From the NCBI GenBank assembly GCA_030998015.1, contig JARWMV010000026.1:62001-126000 (forward strand): a stretch of DNA of 64,000 nt, in the 5' to 3' direction. How positions within the stretch are numbered: position 1 is the stretch's first letter; every line of letters starts with the position of its first letter. A program made the translations under genes and the position numbers. The notes under the pieces were generated by a model, which made no database searches, was not told the DNA's origin, and saw only the letters and a program-made list of their open reading frames with translations. Positions 1 to 10,855 of the stretch are shown here, piece after piece. This stretch comes from Ceratorhiza oryzae-sativae (lineage: Eukaryota; Basidiomycota; Agaricomycetes; Cantharellales; Ceratobasidiaceae).

Positions 1-66
1 GTAGGGTTGGAACCTTGAAAACCTGTATGTATGCATTAAAGTGATACATGCAAACTATAGGAGCAA

Positions 67-2103
67 CACTCACCTCAAGTGCTTCATTTAACTTGTTGGC
101 AAGCAGCCACTGCTCTTCCTTCAAGCAAAATCGCTGGAGCTTCAAGTCAGGCTGGGCAGTAAGCCACTGAACTGGCTGTCAAAGGTGAATATGGTCATCC
201 AATGCATGTTGATCAGAGCTCCACCATGTCAGTACACATTGGGAGAGTGATTTTTGTCCTGATTCCTTGAGTGCCAGGAAAAGTGAGATCACTTCATGGA
301 AGCTGATTGTGAGTGATGTTGACTCATCAACATGGTGAGCTAGACCAGCAACCTATCATGGAAGTCATTTATGGACTCAAGGTGACAACCAAAAAACCTG
401 CCTTTGGCATGATATCCTGTGCACTCTGCAGCTGTGGTTTGGTTGGAGCAATCCCATAGCAAGCATACAATCGCTCAATTGCCTTTACTACACTTTCCTG
501 GGCTACTAGAGTATCATGTTCAAATTCTGACTTGTCAACTTCCACTGAGGTTGGCAAATCTAGTTCTTCATTCTTGGTACCAATCTCAGTCTGTTGTAAC
601 TGTAAAAACTCTTGTATTGGTCACATGGGCAATTTAGGTGGCCCTTCCATCTTGTTGCAATTGAGTACCTGTTTTGTCCACTTAGATGGCTGTGAAAACT
701 GGAGCATGAATGCCTGAAGAAGTTAGAAATCAATATATATCATTTTTGAATGTATTAACTATACAGTATGGCTTACCTTGGCCATCAGATTGATTATATG
801 CACAAGGCACTGCACATGTGATTGCTCCCCCAAGAATCCCTTGATCTTATTTTCAAGATAGTGGACCATGGTGAGGTTATTGCTGGCATTGTCAAGTGCT
901 GCTGCAAGAATCTGATTGTTGTTAATATGCTGATCCATTGTCACTACATAGTTATTTACATACCTTGCCCTTGAGTCCATATTGACAAAGGCATGAAGCA
1001 AGCTCAGTGGCTAGGTATTCACCAGTATGAGCAGATGTTAACCTAACAACAGTGAGTAAGTCATTTGAATCCATATATGCACACATCTTATGAGCAGTTA
1101 CCTGATAAACTCAAGGATGCATCAATGCATCTTCATTTCATCAAACCAGACAACTACCACACCCAGGTAAGACTCCAAAATAGGGTTTGTCCATCTGTCG
1201 ATTGCTAGATGAACTGCAGACTGTATGCTCTATCAACAATATTGGTAAATAAGCTAATAGCTGCATGGAGGATGAAATTCATACCTGAAAATATGTTTGA
1301 ATATGTGGGGCATAACTGGCATGCACAAGCTGGACATCTTGAGACAAGGTAGACAATGAAGGTAAGGTGGTTCCTGGGTGCAAGTAGTCAACTTCCATGC
1401 AGTGAAACTTGTTGGTGAGTGACTCAAATGAATGGTGGGAGCTTGTGCTCCATAGTGCAAGTATTGCTCTATGCTTTGCCTTGGAATATGGCAAGGGAGA
1501 GGTCTTGGATAAACTCAAGTTGGTTGTTGATGTAGCCAAGCATTTTGAATTGCACTTTTCAAGGCCCTCATGCAGTGGCATAGTACCATCACCTGTCCTA
1601 GTCTGAGCCTGATAGTGAGGCTTATGGTTGGGGTTGTTGTATTTACACATAAACCTGAACCACATTTGCTGAGGCACCAGCAGATCAACTTGATTGTTAT
1701 ATATGCAGCACAGTTTGACTCTGTAGTGACTGTAAGCTACAGATCTCCAGGTCTCCTCTGCTGCTTCTACAACACATAAAGCCATGAGTAAAGCTGCAGT
1801 GCTAATGACATCAAGGTTGTTTGCATACATACCTATTATTTCTTGGTCAGAATAGTTCCAAGCAGCCAAATCAGACAGGGAGTTCAAGCCTCTATGCTTC
1901 TTATAGGACAGCCATTCTCCAGGAGGTATGACAGGTTTTGAGAGGACGGTTGGCATTGAAAGCTCAATCATGCAAGTAATAGGGGTAGTTAGGAGCTGAT
2001 TCCATCTGCAATTACACGCCTTATCTACACTGAGAGAGGGCAACACAGCTGTACAAATGTCCCAGAATTCTGTAGATTCACTTACTGAACTCAAGGCCAA
2101 CAT
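67..2103 (-). pseudogene. hAT-superfamily transposase, degenerate, runs off left edge
   Basis: On the minus strand, pieces in several frames follow the order of a fungal hAT DDE transposase. From 2103 to 1279 there is an N-terminal region ending in a conserved stretch (HPGTTLPS, then SYAPHIQTYF). Around 1200-1150 is a VHLAIDRWTNP segment like the first catalytic-Asp strand. At 1001-759 is the LDNASNN...HVQCLVHIINLMAK block typical of hAT catalytic cores. At 557-369 and 200-67 are C-terminal helical fragments including KEEQWLLANKLNEALE. Frames change and stops separate the blocks, so it is a pseudogene. The C-terminal dimerisation part would lie left of position 1. Superfamily is confident; no terminal repeats were found for this copy. 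Confidence 0.8.
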
Positions 2104-2969
2104 GCTTGCCCTCAGGTTTTAGCTATCCACAAATAATGTGCACCAGCGCTTATATGAGTCAGCACTGCAGCTTGGCCTGGTATAACCACATGGTTCACAG
2201 TACAGTATGGTGAATTTCAAATGGCCTCTGGAATATTCCAGCACCATACCACTTTGGCACTGCACAGAGCCACCATGAACTACCAGATCTTCATCTACCA
2301 TGCTGATCCCTAATATCATCCTAAGACACTTGCTGAGTTACTAAATTTTCACTTTCAAGCTATTCTCTTCAGTGCTCCCACACAGGTGTGTGGTAGACCT
2401 TGTTGCTCAATGATGGGCACCTGCAATTTTGAGACCTTCAGATGTGAAGTAGGAGAAGTGATTTGTTTTAGTGTGATTTTTTGACATATTTGCAGCCAAG
2501 ACCCCTGTGGGCTATTGGTCCATATTTGTAAAGGGACTTTGAGGGATAAGTGTGGCATGTACCCTGGTGCAGGGTTTGTTGCAAACAAATAAACAATCCA
2601 GATGATTGATTGTGTTATGATAAATGTGGTGTCTATATCCTGGGTTGCAAATTAGCTAACTTCTACATCTCTCCCACCCTCTGCCACCACACTGCCTGCC
2701 TGCTGTCCTAAGGATGTGATGCTTATATTCTGGCATTCTGGCATCACATCCTTATGCCATCCACCCAAGCCATCTGCCAACTGGCTAAGCTGCTAGCTGG
2801 CCAATCAACTGTCCAAGAACTGACTGGTTGGTTTACTGGTGAGCCTACCAGCATTGTTCTTTCATTTTGCTGCATACATGCCTATACACATCCAATTGTC
2901 TAGTTAATTACAGTGCTGCCCCCACTGCCCCTTGCCTGTTGCCCATTGCCTGTCTTGTGTCCCTTGCTT
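2104..2969. other. no gene recognised
   Basis: Only short ORFs without recognisable motifs. The left part may be upstream sequence of the degenerate hAT element. AT-rich and CpG-poor like the surrounding transposon DNA. Confidence 0.5.
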
Positions 2970-3175
2970 CTCAACTAAAGATGTCACGCTGGAATTTTGC
3001 CAGAATCCGGCACTGGCATGCCAGAACTTGTTCTGGTTCCAAGCTTCTGGCTCCAGCTCCAGCTCTGGCGCGTGGGAGCGCTGGATTCCTGCAGCATGCT
3101 GGCACTTGTGGGAATGCTGGAAAGCAGGAGTGTGGGAACGTGGAAGGGCAGGAAGGCAAGTGTGCTGGCGCATTG
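2970..3175. repeat. GC-rich inverted-repeat block of the TGCCAGAATTCTGGC type
   Basis: Dense short inverted repeats built from TGCCAG/CTGGCA, TTCTGG and CTCCAGCTCC words. The same word set forms the subterminal parts of the 1.44-kb element at 8002-9441. The left edge (TAAAGATGTCACGC) resembles the terminus of the element at 51445. Probably a deletion remnant of that non-autonomous family; the right boundary is unclear. Confidence 0.45.
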
Positions 3176-3519
3176 AATATAACAAATATCATGTTGGAAG
3201 CGCAGATTTTAGTTCATGCCATGTAAAGACTTATCGCACATATTTGAGGGATCAGATGATGTATTATATTACTCGGGCATCAATACCAAGTACTTGACAT
3301 TGGCAGTAATCAACAAAACACAAAAAAGAAGTGCATTCAGAGGCGCAACAAGGTGGGCAGTACCTAGGCCCAAGTAGCTACAACGCTTGACGACTAGTCT
3401 GTAGAGCAATTAAGAGAATATAAATGGCCAGGTAACAGACATGCAACAAGCAGACAACATGATTCTAAACTGAAAAAGACTTGACCATTGCTGGGTGCAA
3501 TGAATGCAAACGGCTGACT
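3176..3519. other. no gene recognised
   Basis: No motif, repeat or convincing ORF seen. Lies just past the stop codon of the cyclin-like gene on the minus strand and could hold its 3' region. Confidence 0.4.
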
Positions 3520-4824
3520 TCACTTGATGGGTCTAGTGACCTTTGTTGGTTCCTCGACCGGTCTACCTACCAACAGTGGTGCTTGGTGTGTCAAAGAGAC
3601 GGCCAAGGTAGAGTCAAAGTGGAAGAGCAAGGGTGGAGTGGAGAGCTGGAAGAAATCCGCGTTGCCACTTGTCATGGCCTAGACCATGAGCATGATTTTA
3701 TTATGAATTTTCTATATTTTATAAACTCCTTTTTTACGATGTTTTGGACAAGTCCTGTTTATTCAGATATATGCGGTTTACTTACCTTCATGTCACATGA
3801 CCTTGTTGTTGTTGACTCAATGTTTGGTGTTACCGGAATGTTCTGTAGTGACATGGCACTGTTAGCTTCTTATTGGTCCTGGTATTTGATTTGTACTGCC
3901 TCGGCCATGAATATATAAGGGAGAGTCTGAGAGCCTTAAGCCTCAGAACTCGACCTCCTGTCGTATCCCCTCTACTACCTGTGTGACTTACCAGTCCATA
4001 GTCCCTGCCCAGTCCTCTTAAGGACAAGCGCACTTACTACCCTACCTCCTTGTGTCTTATCGCACCCTCACTGCACGTCCCACCTTAGACGTTGTCAGTA
4101 AAGCCTCCGGCACTGCTGCCCATAGGCTTGTCATCACCACTTAGGTGTTTGACATTACTGTTCAGGTCGTAGCTCTGACACCACTGGTGTAGTCAGCAGA
4201 CAACCGCTTCCTGGGCTCGACCAGCCATCTTGGGACAGTGGCAGGAGCAGGAGTGACTGGGGTGGAGCTGTACTCCTGCTGAGCCACAGCCATGAAGTTG
4301 CAGAGATCCTCAGGCTTGATGTTGAGGACCCAGTTGGGGTAGCTGTACATCTTGCGCTCCATCTGGTTGATCTTGCTGAGAGTGAACATCCCTTGGCTGG
4401 CAACACAATGGGACTTGTTCAAGTAGGTGTCATCACAGGTCACCTTGGAGGTGACCATAAAAGCAGAGATGTAGAGGTGGTGGCCTGACAAGCTACAGAC
4501 TGCTGAGAATCGGTTCTTCAAGTGCGAGAGCAAGTAGAGTGCGCACCAGGTGACCGACGAATGCAATTGGGCCTGGTGGAGGGCATAGGCAACAAAGTGA
4601 GAGTCCAGCGTTACTGCAGGTGAAGTTATTGTTGGAGGGATGTTGAGGCACAAGCAGAGATGTGTTGGTTTGTTGGCTGTGTCTCTAGTCGTGTTGTGGA
4701 GGGCGTTGGAGAGTTGGCTCTGTACATGTGTATTGGAGTGGAGGCACCAAGCTGGAAACCACTGGCCCCATCTAGTGAGAGAGCGGGAACGACACGGCTT
4801 GAGGGGATTGCCATGCCAGTGCAT
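3520..4824 (-). pseudogene. cyclin-like (PCL/PHO80-type) gene, interrupted by a solo LTR
   Basis: The minus-strand reading between about 4610 and 4260 has the shape of a fungal cyclin box: SHFVAYALHQAQLHSSVTW, then ALYLLSHLKNRF, GHHLYISAFMVTSKVTCDDTY, and NKSHCVASQGMF followed by INQMERKMYSYPNW. Cyclins of this type bind and direct a cyclin-dependent kinase. A 511-bp solo LTR (3670-4180) with a CCACT duplication sits in the C-terminal part. Joining the two flanks keeps the frame through TSGNADFFQLSTPP to a stop at 3520-3522, so the LTR entered an open reading frame. With the LTR, translation stops at 4162. The N-terminal section around 4814-4630 (starting MAIPSSRVVPALSLDGAS) is in another frame, so there is an intron or a frameshift near 4630. 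Cyclin assignment is from memory of the family. Confidence 0.65.
3670..4180 (+). mobile_element. solo LTR (511 bp) with 5-bp TSD CCACT
   Basis: Starts TGTCATGGCC and ends GCTCTGACA, flanked by perfect direct repeats CCACT at 3665-3669 and 4181-4185. A TATA-like box (TATATAAG, about 3912) gives the orientation. A fragment of the 3' end of a relative lies at 44058-44177. Confidence 0.9.
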
Positions 4825-5367
4825 CAGTTGGCAATGCTATTTTTTAGATTTGGGAACGTCAACCAGTGGTCAAGTAACAGCAGGGGTGTACTCACCATGG
4901 AACGCTTTATTGGGGGCGTTGTTTCCTCAGCTTGAAAAACGCAATTAGCAGTCCCACAACCCCAAACTGGTGATGCAAGCGGTGGCCTTATGGCCCAGCC
5001 CGTAACCTGGTCCATGACCTCTACAACACAAAGCTCTACAAAGAAAGTAAGTGTCGTATGCTCACAGGTGCGTGCAGATGCTCACCTTGTGAAGCACCTG
5101 CGAATGGGCAACGACACGACTCGGCAGTGGTGGCCAAGCTCAGATATGCCACAAAGCGCCAGCCATTCCTAACCAGAAACAGCCAAACAAACGTGTTGCA
5201 CCCCTGCATGTACATATCAATGCGAATATAAAGCTTCGATATTGCATTGGGGCAAATATAGAAGGCTTGGGCGGTTTGTATGCACCATGCATATTACCTC
5301 ACAATCAAACACACCCCCTACGCATACTTTTTTCGTTTCTCTTCCTGTCCCACTAACAACATACAAA
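4825..5367. other. no gene recognised
   Basis: Sequence between the cyclin-like gene (-) and the hAT fragment (+), both of which point away from it. It may hold upstream sequence of either. No motif recognised. Confidence 0.4.
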
Positions 5368-7016
5368 ATGCAGCTCCCGAACCTAGATACTCTATCAGAG
5401 CCTGCTCGCAACAGCTCAATCATTGACTGGATCAACACCGTCTCCCAGCACCCCCCTTGGTCGACAGCTTTGATGCCAACATCAATGCCTGCCAACTCCG
5501 ATTCCAAAGAACCTGTTATTGTCGAAACACAAAAGAAATCAGCCATATCCAGGCCACAACCAAACAAACATTCAAGAGCCAAGAGTGTACTCAGCGGGCC
5601 CCTTGTTGGTAAGTCTGTTATATTTAGTTGAGCTGCTATCACTAATATATATCGACAGAGCGAGTGAGGGTGTCATCGTCTTGTCATCAAAAGGACATTG
5701 CTAACAAGGATGATGCAAGTAGTCACGCCTCCACTCTGACACAAACAGAGTCCGTCGCACCCTCACAAAGCAACATAACCAGTAAGAGCAAGAATAACCA
5801 GCAGGACCAGACACACCTGAACTGCAAGAAGAATCCAGCTGAAATAGAACTGGGTGAGTATCTATTTTATCATGTCAAAAGTTGAATGCTCACATTACTT
5901 TGGAAGTGGCATGCATTGCATGATTCCATAAGACGGAATCGTTGGCCTACAAGGGTTACAAGCCGCCTATTATTGTGTATAATAAGGATGGCACCATCAA
6001 GGGCCACAGGTACAAATGCGTAAAGTAAGCATATGCGATGCTCCATTTGTGATATGCTCACTAAATTCCATTTATAGGTGCAATGTCAGCTACATTGCCC
6101 ACCAGCGCATTGGTGCCTCAGACACTGGATCGTTGGTTTTGCACAACACCCAATGTCCTGGCACAAAGGTACAATCCAAACAACTTGGTGATTTTGGCAT
6201 TACTGGCAGTACAGGCCAGCTCACCCATGAGCAGGTTCATGAATTGTTTGCGCTCTGGGTAGCGGAGAGCAGCTGCCCGTTCCTCATGATAAATGATCGC
6301 CATGTGTGTATTGATTGAGTTATGCCGTTAGTCAATTAATATTTGATTCCCTTGTAGTTGCAGCCCCTTCTGAATGCTGATGCAAAGAAACACAAGCCAA
6401 GCCGAGATACATTATCCAAAGATGTACGACACCTCTACGAAGTGATGCAGAAAGAGATAGCCAAAGTACTTAAGGTGAATTCCATCACGCGCATAGTTTA
6501 TATTCATTGAATTCACGATATACTGGGTAGGATCATATTGGTGTGTTCCACATTGCGCTCGATTTGTTCCAAAGCAGCAATGGGTTCAACTTCTTAGGGC
6601 TTGTACTGTTCAAGTTTAAGGCAAGTACTCCCAATATGCCTGTCGAAATTGAACAATTTGTTCTTGAGTGTCTCAGGTACGTGTTTGTACCCCTTCTGAT
6701 GCATGACGCCGATGTTTTTTTTTCAGCTTTGCCAAGGCTCACACTGGTGTCCATCTTGCTCAAGCAGTATACACTGTGCTATGCAAGTTTGGTATCGAGC
6801 ATAGGGTGAGTGGGCCCTATGTATGAGATTTACAAATAGGATTACTACAATCTATGTGCAACAGGTGTGGGGTGCCATCAGTGATAATGCTTCTAATCAT
6901 AAAACTATGATGGAACAGTTGGCAAAATATGGTCTTGCACAACTGACTGGGCCGACTTGTTGTGTATTTTGTATATTGCATGTTTATAATCTTGTTGCTC
7001 AGGTGCATATGTCTGT
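5368..7016 (+). pseudogene. hAT transposase, N-terminal part, truncated by Gypsy copy 1
   Basis: An ATG at 5368 opens a Ser/Gln-rich N terminus. A clean intron follows (5609-5658, GTAAGT...ACAG) that joins in frame. Exon material then carries a degenerate BED-like finger region, a TGSTGQLTHEQVHELFALWVAES segment (about 6210-6270), a core strand near 6540-6600 (IALDLFQSSNGFNFLGLVLFKF), and GAISDNASNH...CVFCILHVYNLVAQ at about 6870-7003. This is the usual order of fungal hAT proteins. Some later splice joints no longer keep the frame. The element is cut at 7017 by the LTR of Gypsy copy 1, and the C-terminal half is not found on the far side at 14729, so part was lost. It differs from the hAT at the left edge. 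Confidence 0.75.
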
Positions 7017-7390
7017 TGTCACGAACTGACACGCATATATCCACTCTATAATATTTTCTCAATTTACTACATTTTATGAGATCATCTTCAAAACATACTT
7101 GCCTTTTATGGTATATCTGTGTCATGTGACTCATGGAATGTTCCGGACTGGTAACCGAGATGTATTTCAACTCCAATGTGAAATTCCACAGTTCCGCAGT
7201 CGCTTCTACTGCTTCTATCTCTTATCTTTCATGACTCACTGTACGGACATGTTTGTTATGATGTGGCTTGTACTATGTATATAAACTGGGTCAAGTTTGC
7301 AGAGGACTCCTCAAGAACTTGACCTCTTGTCAAATACAAGTTCTTTTATTTTTACTATTTTCCTCGTTGCCTGACTTGTTGTCGTCGACA
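7017..7390 (+). repeat. 5' LTR of Gypsy copy 1
   Basis: TGTCACGAACTGACACG...GTCGTCGACA, 374 bp, matching the 3' LTR at 14361-14728. TATATAA at about 7279-7285. An internal hairpin (GGTCAAGTT...AACTTGACC) lies around the predicted transcription start. Confidence 0.92.
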
Positions 7391-7410
7391 TCAGGTCAAG
7401 TTCTTGACAA
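7391..7410 (+). promoter_or_regulatory. candidate primer-binding site of self-priming type
   Basis: AGGTCAAGTTCTTGA (7393-7407), 2 nt after the LTR, is a perfect 15-nt complement of TCAAGAACTTGACCT (7311-7325). That LTR segment begins about 30 nt after the TATA box, where the RNA 5' end would be. The site does not begin with TGG as tRNA-primed sites usually do. This fits Tf1/sushi-type self-priming. Confidence 0.6.
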
Positions 7411-7711
7411 TTGTAAGTCTCAGTGTTGCCTGGGATACTTCTGGAACGCCGTTGGCGTTGTCTCTGGATAACTCCCTGTTGCCTTCCCCAATCCTACTCC
7501 ACCTATCCACAGCCACAAGATATCGTTGCCCTATACGCGCCTCTGTGAAACCTTGCATAGCCAGGTCCCTCACATGTTGTAACAAGCTTTGGTTCTCCAA
7601 TCTCTTTCGTCAACAAGAGGTGGGGTTGCTCATTGCCCTTAAGTAGCTGAGCAACGGAGGTCACCTTCCTATTCCAATAGACTTGGGAAAGGGTCTATTC
7701 TTCCTTTTATC

Positions 7712-8001
7712 TTGCTCTCGTTTGAGTACGTCTCTGATGGAACGCACAGCCCTCAAGTGGCACAACCTTTTACAGAAGATCAGCACTGCCGTCTGTGTGG
7801 GTGGTTTGGACACCTGTCGATCCACTGCTTCACCCTCAACTTGGTCAAAAGTATCCTTGAAGAAGCGGGGCACATTGATTTCAACCGAGTAGTAATTATC
7901 AAAGTCCGCCCCCAGAAAGTCGGACACGCCCAACAAGCCTTTGTCACCAAGCCAGGTGCCCCTGAGTGCAAAATCTGCTGTCAGCCAAACGGAGCCACCT
8001 C
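7712..8001 (+). pseudogene. upstream ORF (ORF0) with CCHC zinc knuckle, truncated
   Basis: The protein read from about 7712 contains CRLCGWFGHLSIHC, a CX2CX4HX4C zinc knuckle, and a second Cys cluster CKICC near its end. The same two motifs occur at the same place in Gypsy copy 2, so this is a conserved part of the element lying between the 5' LTR and gag. It is cut at 8002 by the non-autonomous hAT-type insertion. Its role is unknown; the knuckles suggest nucleic-acid binding. Confidence 0.6.
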
Positions 8002-9441
8002 TAGAGAAGCTGTGCCAGAATTTTGCAGGACTCCGGCACCTGCAGCAGGACTCCTGCGCTTTTTGGCCATTCTGGCACTGGCACTGGCACTGGCTCGCCA
8101 GTTGCCAGAGTCCGTGCCAGAATTCTGGCAGGTGCAGGAGCATGCCAGAATCCCGGGACTCCTGCAACTGGCTATGGTCAGAACTCACCACATCAAGTTG
8201 TGTAATAGCTCATTAGATGCGCAGAAGAGAGAGCATTCCAATGATATAGAGCACGTTTCATACGAAATTCATTCTGGCAAATTTTACGCAGTTCTTTTGT
8301 TCGGGTCTTTGTGGCCAACATTTCCAGGGCCATAAACCTCACCACGATCTCTCGCAAAGTAGCTCATTAAATGCGCAAAAATCAGGAGATCACAGATATG
8401 TCATTTGCTCCGCGCAAAAAATTCGATAACGCATAGTTCGCTCCAAATTGATGCTCAGGAAATATTCTGGGAAATGCGCACATGCTATTTCACCACAAAG
8501 AAAGCTGTTTGAAGCTTATCCGACCAGCTAGCCTTTCTCCTGAGCTTGAAAAACCCCTACTGACATTATATCTAGTAAATACATTGACTGGATAACTATG
8601 AACCGGGGTGTGTGCAGGCAACCTCACTGTCAACCCAGCAGAATCACTGCACATGGTCGGAAATTTATGTTATAAGCTTGTTCCAGATGTTTCAGGTACC
8701 TGAGATAGGGCAATAAGCATCCCTGAATCTGTCTGTGATACTAAGAAAGCCAGAATAGCACTGTGTGGGTGTCCATGGCGCATTTCAGGGGTTTTCAGCA
8801 TCAGGGGCGCTGTTCCCCCAGTTTCACCAGCTAAAACACCTTCAATCAGGCTGGTTTTTGGTATATAGAGTCCTTATGATAATGCGCATCGACTCCGCGC
8901 AAGGGAGCGAGGTTTGCACGGCTGGTTTCACTAGCGCTTGTGGCGCTGTTCAGGGGTTTCCCCCTTTATATCGCTGATAACTTTCGATAAAAGCGTTCGT
9001 TTATTATGAAAATATGTGCATTCGATTCCTCTCAGTGAGACGAGTCGATTGGTATGTATATCGCCCCAATTAGAGCTCAGGATAGCGAGCTTGAACATCT
9101 GCGCATCCCCCTGAATATTTTTCTTAGACGATTCTGCGCCGATACTGCTCATTTCTTAACCGTTTGTAATCAAGTAAAGTACAATTTGATCCGCTGAATT
9201 TTGCGCATTTTATGAGTGCTTAATATATGCAATCCGTGGTGGTCATGTACAGGTGACAATGTGCCAGTATTCAGGTATGCAGGTATGCAGGTATGCCAGT
9301 ACTGCAGGACTCCGCCTAGGACTCCGGCACCCTTGAGGCTATTCTGGCACCTGCACTGGCAACTGGCACGCCGGAATTCGCTGGAATTTTAGCCAGAATT
9401 CTGGCAAGTTCTGGCTGCAGGAGCCTGGCACAGCACCTCTA
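8002..9441. mobile_element. non-autonomous hAT-type element, 1.44 kb
   Basis: Left end TAGAGAAGCTGTGCCAG and right end (reverse complement) TAGAGGTGCTGTGCCAG are imperfect terminal inverted repeats with the TAGAG start common in hAT elements. Inside are GC-rich TGCCAGAATTCTGGC-type repeats at both ends (8013-8165, 9265-9430) and an AT-richer core with inverted CTCATTAAATGCGC / GCGCATTTTATGAG words (about 8362, 9205). No coding capacity seen. Flanks correspond to gag-region positions about 1.45 kb apart in copy 2, so host sequence was deleted and no TSD is expected. Related to the element at 51445-52854. Confidence 0.7.
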
Positions 9442-10855
9442 CAATGCAGCCATGCACAACCAATTCTACAATGGCTTATCATCCAACATAACAGACAGCA
9501 TGGTGGCCCAAAACTATGACCCCTGCACTAAGACCTTTGCCCAGCTCACCCAGCAGGCCCTAGAAATCGACTGTCACCTCATCTCATTTGGTAGCAAAAG
9601 GACATCTCATGGGAGTAACAAGTCTAGCAGCAACAATGCCTTGTCCAGTAGGCCAACAACAACCTTCCAAAGCAATCCCCCAAGGGAAAAATTCAAGAAT
9701 GGGGAGCAACTATATAAGATCAAGGATGGCAAGGCAGTAAAAGGTCAAATCATGGCCATTGGGCCCAATGTGTTATGACCTGTCAAACGGACATAACAAA
9801 ACAACCAAATATTTCTACAGATTTATGGCATTTTTCCTAAGTGGAACAAGCCATAAACAAGGTCACGTGTCCTCGGCGCTTAACCGGCGCTTACGGTGGT
9901 TACCCTGAACTCGCTCCAGCATTTCTCTCCATTGTTACTTGGAGCAAGGAGCAAGTTGTCACGTGATCTTGGCGCTTATGGCCGGATCACGTGACCCCAG
10001 CGCCTACAGTGGTTACCCTGAACTCGCTCCAGCATTTCTCTCCCTTGTTACTTGGAGCGAGGAGCAAGTTGTCACGTGATCTTGGCGCTTACAGAAGGGT
10101 CACGTGACCTCAGCGCTTACGGTGGTTACCCTGAACTCGCTCCAGCATTTCTCTCCCATGTTACTTGGAGCAAGGAGCGAGTTGTCACGTGATCTCGGCG
10201 CTTACGGCAGGATCACGTGACCTCAGTGCCTACCCCTCGGACCTTGTGCGGCTCTATAAGATTCGGAGCTGCACAAACTTAAGACAAACAATTACCTAAC
10301 CCATAGGACTGTACATAACCTACACCTACTGCGGAGTGTGCTTAGATAATACGTCCGCAGCCGCCGCAGCCACAGGTATATATAAGGAGGATAAAACAAG
10401 ACTGGACGCCTCAGCTTGCTTTATCTCATCAACCACCATAGACCATAGCAAACACTGTAACTAGAACGCTCAATACATCCTGCATAAAAACCAAACCGTC
10501 AACGCAGCCACTACTTAAGTGCTCCACAAGGGAGCCTCCAGAGGGTCACGACACAATGCCAAGGGCTTCATGGTCCCTACTGTTTGCTATGATGGTAGCA
10601 GCTCTAATGTACAAGAATCCTTCAAGGACATAAAGAAAGACAATCACCCACCAGCAGCCCCCAAGGCAAAAGACCCAGATGCAATGGACCTGGACAGTGC
10701 AGGAAAAGGGAAGGGGACAAATACCTGCTACAACTGTGGAGGGCATGGTCATATCACTGCCAAATGCCCCTCAGCAAAGATGTCAGGGTACAAGGTGGTG
10801 GTTGAGGATGTAGAAACGACCAATGATGAGTTGGTAAAAGAATGAGCTCAAACTG
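9442..10855 (+). pseudogene. gag of Gypsy copy 1, split by a solo LTR
   Basis: The C-terminal half of a retroviral-type Gag: LTSNITDSMV-like and KTFAQLTQQALEI segments (9450-9590), a low-complexity Ser/Asn linker, then after the solo LTR (9771-10553) the sequence NAKGFMVPTVCYDG and an intact CCHC knuckle CYNCGGHGHITAKC (about 10729-10770). Gag forms the particle and packages RNA. The N-terminal half, present in copy 2, was lost with the hAT-type insertion. The stop overlaps the pol start as ATGA at 10842-10845, an arrangement also present in copy 2. Confidence 0.85.
9771..10553 (+). mobile_element. solo LTR (783 bp) of the 17.5-28.0 kb element family, TSD CAATG
   Basis: TGTTATGACC...GTCACGACA with perfect CAATG at 9766-9770 and 10554-10558. 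Contains about three tandem copies of a ~115-bp unit (from about 9895, 10009, 10124) with CACGTG-centred palindromes, and a TATATAAGG box near 10380. Retains many CpGs, unlike the surrounding gag. Confidence 0.95.
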
